This document shows, piece by piece, positions 55,900 through 63,861 of a stretch of 64,000 nucleotides of DNA (its first letter is position 1; the number at the start of each line of letters is the position of its first letter). The stretch lies in NCBI RefSeq assembly GCF_014195655.1, contig NZ_JACICD010000001.1, positions 534,682-598,681 on the forward strand, given 5' to 3'. The notes beneath the pieces are model-generated. The model did not search any database, was not told the DNA's origin, and saw only the letters and a program-made list of their open reading frames with translations. The translations under genes and the position numbers were made by a program. The stretch is from Ancylobacter tetraedralis (GTDB lineage: Bacteria; Pseudomonadota; Alphaproteobacteria; Rhizobiales; Xanthobacteraceae).

Positions 55900-56952
55900 A
55901 TGAAGGCTCAGGTCCTGAAAACCTATGACGAAAAACTCGCCGGCGATCGCTGGGTGGTCGAGGAGAACGTGCCCGACCCGAAGATCGTCAAGTCGACCGA
56001 TGTCATCGTGCGCGTCGGCGGCGCGGGCGTCTGTCGCACGGACCTGCACATCATCGAGGGCGTGTGGAAGCCGCACATGGACCCGACGGGCGACCAGCTG
56101 CTGCCGCTCATCATGGGCCATGAGAATGCCGGCTGGATCGAGGAGGTCGGCAAGGAAGTCGAGGGGTTGAAGAGGGGCGATCCGGTCATCGTTCACCCCA
56201 AGATCACCGGCGGCACCTGCCTCGCCTGCCGGCGCGGCTTCGACATGCACGGGCCGGGCAAGTTTCCCGGGCTCGATTGCGACGGCGGCTATGCCGAGTT
56301 CATCTGCACCTCGGAGCGCAACATCGTGCCGCTGCCGCGCACGCTGGCACCGAAGGAAGTGGCGCCCTATGCCGATGCCGGCCTCACCGCCTATCGCGCG
56401 GTGAAGAAGGCGACGCGCCACCTGCTGCCCGGCGAGAGCTGCGTGGTGATCGGCGCCGGCGGCCTCGGCCATATCGGCATCCAGTGCCTCAAGGCCATGT
56501 GTGCCGCCGATGTCATCGTGGTCGACAAGTCCGACGCCTCGCTGGCGCTGGCGGCCAAGAGCGGCGCCGACAAGACGGTGAAGGCCGATGGCAACGAGGT
56601 GGAGGCGGTGCTGGAACTCACCGGCGGCGTCGGCGCCGAGGCGGTGATCGACTTTGTGGGCGAGAAGGGCACCACGAGCAAGGGCCTGAAGATGACCCGG
56701 CCCATGGGCAGCTATTACATCGTCGGCTATGGCGAAGACATCAAGATTCCGACGGTCGACCTGATCATCTCCGAGCGCAACATTATCGGCAATCTCGTCG
56801 GCACCTGGGCGGAACTTACCGAACTGATGGCGCTGGCCGATCGAGGCCTGGTTCATCTCGCGACCGCGGAATACAAGCTGTCGGAGGCCAACCAGGCGCT
56901 GCACGACCTCAATGCCGGCAAGATCCACGGCCGGGCCGTGCTGATCCCCTGA
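55900..56952 (+). CDS. zinc-dependent NAD(P) alcohol dehydrogenase
   Basis: A 350-residue medium-chain dehydrogenase. Catalytic-zinc residues are seen in GVCRTDLHIIEG and MGHENAGWIEEVG, and the Rossmann motif is GAGGLGHIG. The structural-zinc lobe is incomplete: CLAC is kept but the other two usual cysteines are missing (FDMHGPGKF). Alcohol dehydrogenases accompany propane monooxygenase clusters and oxidise the propanol product, here most likely 1- or 2-propanol or acetol. AGGGAG precedes ATG 55900, and the identical 16-bp start context recurs at the amidohydrolase gene. Confidence 0.9.
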   Translation: MKAQVLKTYDEKLAGDRWVVEENVPDPKIVKSTDVIVRVGGAGVCRTDLHIIEGVWKPHMDPTGDQLLPLIMGHENAGWIEEVGKEVEGLKRGDPVIVHPKITGGTCLACRRGFDMHGPGKFPGLDCDGGYAEFICTSERNIVPLPRTLAPKEVAPYADAGLTAYRAVKKATRHLLPGESCVVIGAGGLGHIGIQCLKAMCAADVIVVDKSDASLALAAKSGADKTVKADGNEVEAVLELTGGVGAEAVIDFVGEKGTTSKGLKMTRPMGSYYIVGYGEDIKIPTVDLIISERNIIGNLVGTWAELTELMALADRGLVHLATAEYKLSEANQALHDLNAGKIHGRAVLIP

Positions 56953-57555
56953 GGCCGGTACCGCATGATGTTGCCGCGGCATGACGATATCGGCCGGGGA
57001 GATTCTGGAATGCCATATATCATTTCGGCATCCCAGCAAATATATGTCGCGACGCAACAATGAATTCGGTAAGTAAGTGTTGTTGTCTGTCTCTTCGGCG
57101 ATGCAACATTTTCTCAAAATGAAACAACAACAAGCTGGAGATTCGCAAAACGGATCAATCCAGCCGGTCATTGGAAGCGGCGAGCCTGAAAAGTCGTTAA
57201 AACACTTACTGCGACGAGTTGGCACGCCTCTTGCTAATCTTCACATTAGAAAAATGCTGACTGGTCCCATGGGACGAGCCGCGACAAGAACGAAGGGGAG
57301 ATATTCGAGGAAGGCACCGGCGCGGCACCCCGCCGCCGGCCGGTGGACGATGCTCGCGCCCTGAGCGCGACCACCGAACCGCCAGACACGTCCCTCGGAT
57401 CTTGGACCTTTGCCGTCGTCGAACCCGCTTGTCGCACCTTGCGCCAGGCAACGGTTCGCCATGTCCCAAAGCCCGGCTCCGGGTGGCACCGCGTGCCGCG
57501 CCGGCGGCGGGAGGAAACAGACCGTGGACTCCGATCCAGGAGGAGGATGGTAGAA
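56953..57555 (+). promoter_or_regulatory. regulatory region and long leader of the monooxygenase operon
   Basis: About 600 bp with no convincing gene. The first half (56990-57260) is AT-rich and holds repeated GCAACA (57054-57059 and 57103-57108), TGTTGTTGT/ACAACAAC arms (57079-57086 and 57124-57131) and the inverted repeat CATTTT-CTC-AAAATG (57107-57121), about 110-170 bp upstream of the sigma-54 promoter, the usual place for enhancer-binding sites. The second half is a GC-rich leader of about 310 bases containing a hairpin at 57315-57345 and possibly more structure. Confidence 0.6.
57219..57237 (+). promoter_or_regulatory. sigma-54 promoter of the propane monooxygenase operon
   Basis: TTGGCACGCCTCTTGCTAA matches the consensus TGGCACG-N4-TTGC fully, with GG (57221-57222) and GC (57233-57234) ten bases apart. 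Start of transcription is expected near 57246, leaving a leader of about 310 bases before mimA. Confidence 0.92.
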
Positions 57556-59230
57556 ATGACCAACACACTGACCCTCAACAAGATCACGGCGCAGAAGGGC
57601 ATTCCCGTCGCCGAAGCCGCCAAGAAGATCGCCGATCTCGGGTGGAATCCCTCCTATGTGTGTGCAGGAGGCGATGACCTTCCCCACCGACTACAAGATC
57701 ACCAAGGCGCCGCGCGACCCGATGAAGCAGGTGCTGCGTTCCTACTTTCCGATGCAGGAAGAGAAGGACAACCGCGTCTATGGCGCGCTCGACGCGGCGC
57801 TGCGTGGCGACATGTTCCGCAATGTCGAGCCGCGCTGGGTGGAGTGGATGAAGCTCTTCCTCGCCATCATCCCGTTCCCGGAAATCTCGGCCGCGCGCTC
57901 CATGGCGATGGTCGGGCGCCTGGCGCCGGGCGAGGAACTGCGCACCGGCTTCACGATGCAGATGGTCGACGAGTTCCGCCATTCCACCATTCAGATGAAC
58001 CTGAAGAAGTGGTACATGGAGAACTATATCGACCCGGCTGGCTTCGACATCACCGAGGAAGCCTTCGGCAAGTGCTACGCCACCACGATCGGCCGCCAGT
58101 TCGGTGAAGGTTTCATCACCGGCGATGCCATCACCTCGGCCAATGTCTACCTCACCGTCGTGGCGGAAACCGCGTTCACCAACACGCTGTTCGTCGCCAT
58201 GCCCTCGGAAGCCGCCCGCAATGGCGACTACGCGCTGCCGACCGTGTTCCTCTCGGTGCAGTCCGACGAGAGCCGGCATGTCGGCAACGGCCATTCCATG
58301 CTGATGTCGATGCTGAAGGAGCCGGAAAACCATCTCCTGCTCGAGCGCGACATGCGCTACGCCTTCTGGCAGAACCACGCCATCGTGGATGCCGCCATCG
58401 GCACCTTCATCGAATACGGCACCACCAACCGCGACAAGAACAAGGAATCCTACGCGGAGATGTGGCATCGCTGGATCTTCGAGGATTACTACCGCACCTA
58501 CATGCTTCCCCTCGAGAAGTACGGCATCAAGATCCACCACGATGACGTGCAGACGGCGTGGAAGCGCATCACCGAGAAGAACTACGTCCACAAGATCGCA
58601 CAGTTCTTCTCGGTCGGCTGGCCGGTGAATTTCTGGCGCATCGAGGCTCAGACCGACAAGGACTTCGAGTGGTTCGAGTCGAAGTATCCGGGCTGGTACG
58701 GCGAGTTCGGCGAGTACTGGAAGTGGTACGAGAAGCTCTCGCATCGCGGCCAGACCAACATCACCTTCAACCCCGACACCGGCTATGTCTACCCGCACCG
58801 GTGCTGGAGCTCGATGGTGCCCTGCGTGGTGCGCGAGGACATCGTCACCGACACGATCGACGGCCAGCTGCACACCTTCGCCCACGAACTCGACCGCTGG
58901 ACCGCGGTTGAAGCCTTCGCCGGCGAATATCAGGGCCGTCCCACCCCGGCGATGGGCCGCTTCAGCGGTCGTCGCGAATGGGAAAGCTGCTACCACGACT
59001 GGGATCTGGCCGACGCCATCAAGGATCTCGGCTTCGTGCGTACCGACGGCAAGACCCTGGTGCCGCAGCCGCACCTGCGCTTCGAGCAGGACGAGATGTG
59101 GACGCTGGACGATGTGCGCGGCTTCACGCTGAAGAGCCCGCTCATCACCCTGCGGGGCATGAGCGAGGCCGAGCGCGAGAAGCATCTCGCCGAGTACCGC
59201 GCCGGCTTCACCATCAACCCCTGCAACTGA
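57556..59230 (+). CDS. mimA: propane-type monooxygenase hydroxylase large subunit, with apparent frameshift
   Basis: Catalytic alpha subunit of a group 5-like soluble diiron monooxygenase (MimA/PrmA). Iron ligands appear in FPEISAARS, VDEFRHS and DESRHVGN (two E-x2-H motifs) and GEGFITGDA. The natural start is ATG 57556 (MTNTLTLNKI) with AGGAGG nine bases upstream. That frame reads through LGWNPSYV and then loses homology, while the rest of the protein, from QEAMTFPTDYKI on, lies in the +1 frame to 59230. The switch falls at (TG)4, 57657-57664; two units fewer or one more would restore one frame of about 555 codons. As given, only a 524-residue form starting at the weak ATG 57656 could be made. 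The enzyme hydroxylates propane and, in relatives, acetone or phenol. Confidence 0.9.
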
Positions 59231-59240
59231 GCGCATGGCC

Positions 59241-59261
59241 GGGGCCGGCTCGTCCGGCCCC
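59241..59261 (+). repeat. hairpin between mimA and mimB
   Basis: GGGGCCGG (59241-59248) and CCGGCCCC (59254-59261) form an 8-bp stem with a 5-base loop ten bases after the mimA stop. No T-run follows, so partial attenuation or mRNA protection is more likely than full termination. Confidence 0.55.
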
Positions 59262-59304
59262 GTGCCTGCCATCCGCCTGCACACATCCGAGGGGAGGTCG
59301 CGCG

Positions 59305-60366
59305 ATGGGCGACGTCTATACCGTCCGCTTGAACCCGGTCGGCGTCGAATTCGAGGTCGAGGAGGGCGAGACCGTCCTCGATGCCGCGTTCCGGCAGGGT
59401 ATCGCCCTGCCGCACGGCTGCAAGGAAGGCCGCTGCGCCGCCTGCAAATGCGTGCTGAACGAGGGCGAGGTGGAAATGAAGACCTATTCCACCTTCGCGC
59501 TCAACGAGATGGAGCGGGACCAGAACCACATTCTCCTGTGCCGCACGCTCGTCTACACCGATATCGACGTCGACCTGCTCAACTATGACGAGGAGCTGCT
59601 GTCGAAATCGATCCCGGTCCGCAGCATCGCAGGGCAGGTGAAGCGGGTCGTCGAACTCACCCATGACATACGTCGTCTGGAAATCGAGCTCGATCAGCCC
59701 ATCAAATTCTGGGCGGGGCAATATGTCGACATCACGCTCCCGGGACCAGAGGCGATTACGCGTTCGTTTTCCATGGCAAATACGCCGCTCGAAGGCAAAG
59801 AGCTCGCGTTCATCATCAAGAAATACCCCAATGGACGCTTCTCCTCCCGCCTCGACGGAGAACTCACGCCCGGAACCCGCCTCGATGCCCGAGGTCCCTT
59901 CGGAACCTGCTTTCGCCGGGAAGGACGATCCGGCGCCCTGATCCTGGTGGGCGGCGGCTCGGGCATGTCGCCGCTATGGTCGATCCTCAACGACCATTTC
60001 CAGAGCGGGGAGGACCGCGAGGTTCACTTCTTCTACGGCGCACGCACGCAGAAGGATCTGTTCTACCTCGACGAATTCGCCCGGCTGGCCGCGGAATATC
60101 CCCGCTTCCACTTCATCCCGGCGCTCTCGCACGCCGCGGACGATGCCGGCTGGACCGGCGAGACGGGTTTCGTGCACGAGGTGCTCGACGCCCATCTGCG
60201 CCGGCTCGAATTCGGCGAGGACTGCGATGTCTATGCCTGCGGCCCCGAGCCGATGATCGAGGCGCTGGTGCCGGTCCTGCAACTGAACGACGTCGCCACC
60301 GAGCGGATCCACTTCGACAAGTTCACGCCGGCGTCCACCACAACCGAGACTTTCGCTCACAGCTGA
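59305..60366 (+). CDS. mimB: propane-type monooxygenase reductase
   Basis: A 353-residue reductase with three domains in order: N-terminal [2Fe-2S] ferredoxin (HGCKEGRCAACKC, then the fourth Cys in LLCRT), FAD domain (RSFSMAN) and NAD domain (GGGSGMSPLWS, final YACGPEPMI). It delivers NADH electrons to the diiron hydroxylase. GGGGAGG lies eight bases before ATG 59305. The longer open frame upstream overlaps mimA and is not used. Confidence 0.94.
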   Translation: MGDVYTVRLNPVGVEFEVEEGETVLDAAFRQGIALPHGCKEGRCAACKCVLNEGEVEMKTYSTFALNEMERDQNHILLCRTLVYTDIDVDLLNYDEELLSKSIPVRSIAGQVKRVVELTHDIRRLEIELDQPIKFWAGQYVDITLPGPEAITRSFSMANTPLEGKELAFIIKKYPNGRFSSRLDGELTPGTRLDARGPFGTCFRREGRSGALILVGGGSGMSPLWSILNDHFQSGEDREVHFFYGARTQKDLFYLDEFARLAAEYPRFHFIPALSHAADDAGWTGETGFVHEVLDAHLRRLEFGEDCDVYACGPEPMIEALVPVLQLNDVATERIHFDKFTPASTTTETFAHS

Positions 60367-60423
60367 GCGGACCGGCTTCCACGCCGTCTCAATTGAAGTC
60401 GCCAGATAAAAGGGAGGAAGACA

Positions 60424-61494
60424 ATGACCGCCACAGAAACGGCAACGTTCAAGTCGGGGGCTGCCGGCTCGGCGATCTTCGCCGATAGCGATAGCCGCAA
60501 GTACCGTTACTTCGAGCCGCGCGGCAAGCGCGCCACCCATTACGAGGACGTCACGGTCGACGTCCAGCCCGATCCCGAGCGCTACCTGCTGCAGGACTGG
60601 ATCATCTCCTTCGCCAATGGCAAGGGCGCCTATTCCAAGGACAACACCGCCGCGCTGAGCTCCAACTGGCACCTGTTCCGCGCCCCGGACCAGGAGTGGG
60701 AGCGCACCCATTACCAGCGCCAGTCCAAGATCGAGGCGATGGTGCAGGCGGTCATCGCCAATGGCCGCAAGGCCGGCGCGCCCAAGGCCTTCGACCGGGC
60801 CTGGATCAAGGTGCTGCAGACCCATCTCGGCGCCTGGAAGCATGTTGAGTTCGGCCTTGGCACCTCGCTGATGCAGGCGCAGCGCTACGGCTACACGCAG
60901 ATGATCAACAACGCGACGCTGACCAATTCGTCGTACAAGCTGCGTCTCGCGCAGGACATCACGCTCTACCTCGCCGAAATCGGCATGGACATTTCCGGTT
61001 TCGACGACGAGGCGGGCAAGCGCGCCTGGCTCGAGGACGGGGTGTGGCAGGGTACCCGCCACGCGGTCGAGGCCATCATGGGCGCGACCGATTATCTCGA
61101 GCAGTATTTCGCCATCAACATCGTGTTCGAGCCGCTGGTGGGCGAACTGTTCCGCTCCGGCTTCCTCATGCAGGTGGCCTCGCCCAATGGCGACTTCATC
61201 ACCCCCTCGGTGATCTCGGCGGCCGAGGCCGACTACGAGCGCAACCTCGCCAACGCCATCGATCTGTTCCACGTGCTCGTCCACGACGCCGAGCATGCGG
61301 GGCACAATAAGGGCCTGTTCCAGGCTTGGCTGCACAAGCATGCGGCCCTCGCCGCCAAGGCCGCCGCCGGCCTGCAGCCCATCTGGTCGCAGCCCCATTC
61401 CAAGCCGGTGTCCTACGCCGACGCGCATGGCCATTCGCTGGAGCGCTTCGGCAAGATCCTCGGCGAACTCGGCCTCGACATTCCCAGGGAGTGA
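60424..61494 (+). CDS. mimC: propane-type monooxygenase hydroxylase small subunit
   Basis: A 356-residue beta subunit of the hydroxylase, of the ferritin-like fold but lacking the full set of iron ligands. It shows the family N-terminus RKYRYFEPRGKRATHYEDVT (core YFEPRGKRAT) and LQDWIISFANGKG. It forms the alpha2-beta2 core with MimA. GGGAGG precedes the ATG; mimD follows six bases later. Confidence 0.93.
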   Translation: MTATETATFKSGAAGSAIFADSDSRKYRYFEPRGKRATHYEDVTVDVQPDPERYLLQDWIISFANGKGAYSKDNTAALSSNWHLFRAPDQEWERTHYQRQSKIEAMVQAVIANGRKAGAPKAFDRAWIKVLQTHLGAWKHVEFGLGTSLMQAQRYGYTQMINNATLTNSSYKLRLAQDITLYLAEIGMDISGFDDEAGKRAWLEDGVWQGTRHAVEAIMGATDYLEQYFAINIVFEPLVGELFRSGFLMQVASPNGDFITPSVISAAEADYERNLANAIDLFHVLVHDAEHAGHNKGLFQAWLHKHAALAAKAAAGLQPIWSQPHSKPVSYADAHGHSLERFGKILGELGLDIPRE

Positions 61495-61500
61495 ACATCC

Positions 61501-61872
61501 ATGTCCGTGACATCGCGTTCCGCCACCAACAGCAACATCTTCCAGAAGATGGACGCCATCGTCTTCAACCAGACGATTTCGCACCAGTGCGGCGTCACCA
61601 TGAATGACAGCGTCGAGGCCCGCGCCATCGCCGAGTTCATGGCGCAGAAGCCCAACGTCACCGTGACCTATCAGCCGGCGCTGATCCGCATCGACGGCGA
61701 GGGCAAGATCGTCTTCAAGATGGACGAGATCGGCGAGATCCTCGGCAAGGAAATGAATGCCGAGATCTTCGAGGTCAACACGTCCACCCACTATGGCCGC
61801 ATGATCCGCGTCGACGACAACACCGTCACGCTGTTCGGCGACATGGACGAGATGCGCCAATACATCGAGTGA
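61501..61872 (+). CDS. mimD: propane-type monooxygenase coupling/effector protein
   Basis: A 123-residue cofactor-free protein of the MmoB/DmpM family. Recognisable parts are VEARAIAEFMAQKPNVTVTYQPALIRIDGEGKIVFKMDEI (cores EARAIAEFM and RIDGEGKIVF) and the conserved HYGRMIRVDDNTV end. It docks on the hydroxylase to gate substrate and oxygen. Its length is typical for the propane monooxygenase branch. Confidence 0.93.
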   Translation: MSVTSRSATNSNIFQKMDAIVFNQTISHQCGVTMNDSVEARAIAEFMAQKPNVTVTYQPALIRIDGEGKIVFKMDEIGEILGKEMNAEIFEVNTSTHYGRMIRVDDNTVTLFGDMDEMRQYIE

Positions 61873-61885
61873 CGCCACCGGCCGT

Positions 61886-61909
61886 CCGGGGGAGGGGTTT
61901 CTCCCCCGG
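61886..61909 (+). repeat. hairpin after mimD
   Basis: CCGGGGGAG, loop GGGTTT, and CTCCCCCGG form a 9-bp stem 13 bases after the mimD stop. It separates the four monooxygenase genes from the accessory genes and may give them different mRNA levels. No T-run follows. Confidence 0.6.
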
Positions 61910-61969
61910 CTCGCCCGCGCCCGCGGTGGCCGGCCCGCTGCGGCAATCCAATTCAGAAGGGAGAACGCC

Positions 61970-62992
61970 ATGTACACGACGCCCGACGGCGAAGAGGTCT
62001 TCATCATCGACGGCCACACGCATTTCTGGGACGGCAGTCCGGAAAACCAGAAGAACATCCATGGCAAGCAGTTCATCGACTGCTTCTACGGCTACCACAG
62101 CTCACTGAGCCCCAAGGACAAGCTGTGGACCCGCGAGCAATTCGCCAAGTACAGCGCCGACAAGATGTATCACGACCTGTTCGTCGACGGTCCCGACGAC
62201 ATGGCGATCGTGCAGTCGACCTATCTCAAGGACTTCTACAAGAACGGCTTCAACACGATCGAGCGCAACCATGAGATGGCGCAGGGCCAGCCGGGTCGCT
62301 TCATCGTCAACGGCGCCTACGATCCGCGCGACGGCGAGGAAGCGCTGGAGTACATCCACTTCCTGAAGGAAACCTACGACGTCAAGGGCGTGAAGCTGTA
62401 CACCGCCGAGTGGAAGGGCGAGTCGCGCGGCTGGAAGCTGACCGATCCCAATTCCTATCGCTGCCTCGAGCTCTGCCAGAAGCTCGGCATCACCAATGTT
62501 CACATCCACAAGGGCCCGACCATCATCCCGCTCGACAAGGATGCCTTCGACGTCCACGACGTCGACCATGTCGCGACCGACTTCCAGGGGCTCAACTTCA
62601 TCATCGAGCATTGCGGCCTGCCCCGGCTCGACGATTTCTGCTGGATCGCGGTGCAGGAGACCAATGTCTATGGCGGCCTCGCCGTGGCGCTGCCCTTCAT
62701 CCATTCCCGCCCGCGCTACTTCGCCGAGGTCATCAGCGAACTGCTGTTCTGGGTCGGCGAGGACAAGCTGCTGTTCGGCTCGGACTACGCCATCTGGACG
62801 CCGCGCTGGCTGGTCGAGAAGTTCTGGAACTTCGAGATCCCCGAGGACATCAAGCAGGAGCATGGCGTCGACCTCACCAAGGAGGCCAAGCGCAAGATCC
62901 TCGGCCTCAACGCCGCGCGGCTCTACAATATCGATGTCGAAGCGCAGAAGGTGCGCCTGAAGAACTCCCCGCTCGCCGTCGCGGCGGAGTAG
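61970..62992 (+). CDS. amidohydrolase-2-family metal-dependent hydrolase of the monooxygenase operon
   Basis: A 340-residue TIM-barrel metallohydrolase. The first metal motif is DGHTHFWDG (H-x-H, about residues 13-15), the barrel continues with GVKLYTAEW and NVHIHKGPT, HCGLPRLDDF and the late LLFGSDYAIW aspartate. This gene is a regular companion of prm/mim monooxygenases, but no function is established. It could act on a downstream metabolite or assist the enzyme's maturation. AGAAGGGAGAACGCC before the ATG copies the start context of the alcohol dehydrogenase. Confidence 0.85.
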   Translation: MYTTPDGEEVFIIDGHTHFWDGSPENQKNIHGKQFIDCFYGYHSSLSPKDKLWTREQFAKYSADKMYHDLFVDGPDDMAIVQSTYLKDFYKNGFNTIERNHEMAQGQPGRFIVNGAYDPRDGEEALEYIHFLKETYDVKGVKLYTAEWKGESRGWKLTDPNSYRCLELCQKLGITNVHIHKGPTIIPLDKDAFDVHDVDHVATDFQGLNFIIEHCGLPRLDDFCWIAVQETNVYGGLAVALPFIHSRPRYFAEVISELLFWVGEDKLLFGSDYAIWTPRWLVEKFWNFEIPEDIKQEHGVDLTKEAKRKILGLNAARLYNIDVEAQKVRLKNSPLAVAAE

Positions 62993-62997
62993 GCGCG

Positions 62998-63861
62998 ATG
63001 GGCGCGATGGACAACACCCCGATCGGCGGCGACACGCGTGTCGCCGCCCTGTGGGACGGCCTGTCCCGCGTCATGGATCCCGAGCTCGACGAGTCCATCG
63101 TCGACCTCGGCTTCGTGACCGATGTCTCGCTCGACGCGGCCGGCCGCGTCGATGTCGGCTTCCGCCTGCCCACCTACTGGTGCTCGCCGAACTTCGCCTT
63201 CCTCATGGTCGACGACATCGCCCGGGAACTCGCACGCCTGCCCTTCGTGCGCGAGGTGCATCCGAAGCTGCACGACCACATGGCCTCGGACGAGGTCAAT
63301 CGCGGCGCGCATCTCGGCCTCTCCTTCGCCGAGACGTTCAGCGCCTTCGAGGTCTCCGGCACGCTGGAGGACCTGCGCGAGACCTTCCATCGCAAGGCCT
63401 TCCAGCGCCGGCAGGAGGCGGTGATCCTCGGGTTGCGGCGGGCCGGCTGGTCGAATGCCGCCATCGTCTCGGCCGACCTGGCCACGCTGGATCGGGTGGT
63501 GCTGGAGGACGAGGAAGCGGCGCGCCAGAAGCCGCGCTACCGCGAATTGCTGCTGGCGCGCGCGCTGGCCTCGACGCCCAGTGACCGTGCCTTCGTGACG
63601 CTGGAGGGCGCTCCCCTCACCGAGGTGACGCTCCCCGCGCATATGCGGGCGCTGCGCGCGGTGCGCATCAACATGGAAGCCAACGGCGCCCTGTGCCGCG
63701 GTCTTCTCGATGCTCGCTATGGCGAGGCGCCGGCCCCTGAAGTGCCGGCGCACGAGCCCGACCACGCGGCTCATGCCTGTGGCGGCGGCGGCAAGGCCTG
63801 CTGCGGCGGCTGCGCGCGACAGGTCTCCGCATTCCAGCCCACCGCCGCGCCGGATCTCTGA
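62998..63861 (+). CDS. DUF59/metal-sulfur cluster assembly-type protein with Cys/His-rich tail
   Basis: A 287-residue protein. Residues 12-110 form a DUF59/PaaD-like domain (GLSRVMDPELDESIVDLGFV, core VMDPELDESIVDLG, and LPTYWCSPNFAFLM). The middle (about 110-245) is helical and of unknown type. The last ~45 residues end in a possible metal-binding tail with HACGGGGKACCGGC. Such proteins occur in propane monooxygenase operons next to a GroEL-like gene, suggesting help with diiron-site insertion. Starts at ATG 62998, three bases after the amidohydrolase stop codon; ATG 63007 is an alternative. Confidence 0.85.
   Translation: MGAMDNTPIGGDTRVAALWDGLSRVMDPELDESIVDLGFVTDVSLDAAGRVDVGFRLPTYWCSPNFAFLMVDDIARELARLPFVREVHPKLHDHMASDEVNRGAHLGLSFAETFSAFEVSGTLEDLRETFHRKAFQRRQEAVILGLRRAGWSNAAIVSADLATLDRVVLEDEEAARQKPRYRELLLARALASTPSDRAFVTLEGAPLTEVTLPAHMRALRAVRINMEANGALCRGLLDARYGEAPAPEVPAHEPDHAAHACGGGGKACCGGCARQVSAFQPTAAPDL

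Noticed and set aside
55648-57225. N-terminal extension of the sigma-54 regulator frame through the alcohol dehydrogenase region
   Set aside because: The extension is antisense to the dehydrogenase and crosses two promoters. A good ribosome site precedes ATG 55647.
57077-57364. Small gene of 95 codons in the mim leader
   Set aside because: It crosses the sigma-54 promoter and start site, lacks a ribosome site and has no recognisable protein character.
57640-57680. Programmed ribosomal frameshift in mimA
   Set aside because: No slippery heptamer, stop codon or stimulatory structure is recognisable at the TG run, and no relative is known to me to use one. Slippage mutation or sequence error is simpler.
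57556-61872. Soluble methane monooxygenase or phenol hydroxylase
   Set aside because: Gene order (large subunit, reductase, small subunit, coupling protein) and the companion amidohydrolase and DUF59 genes match propane-type clusters. Methane and phenol enzymes have different orders and extra subunits.
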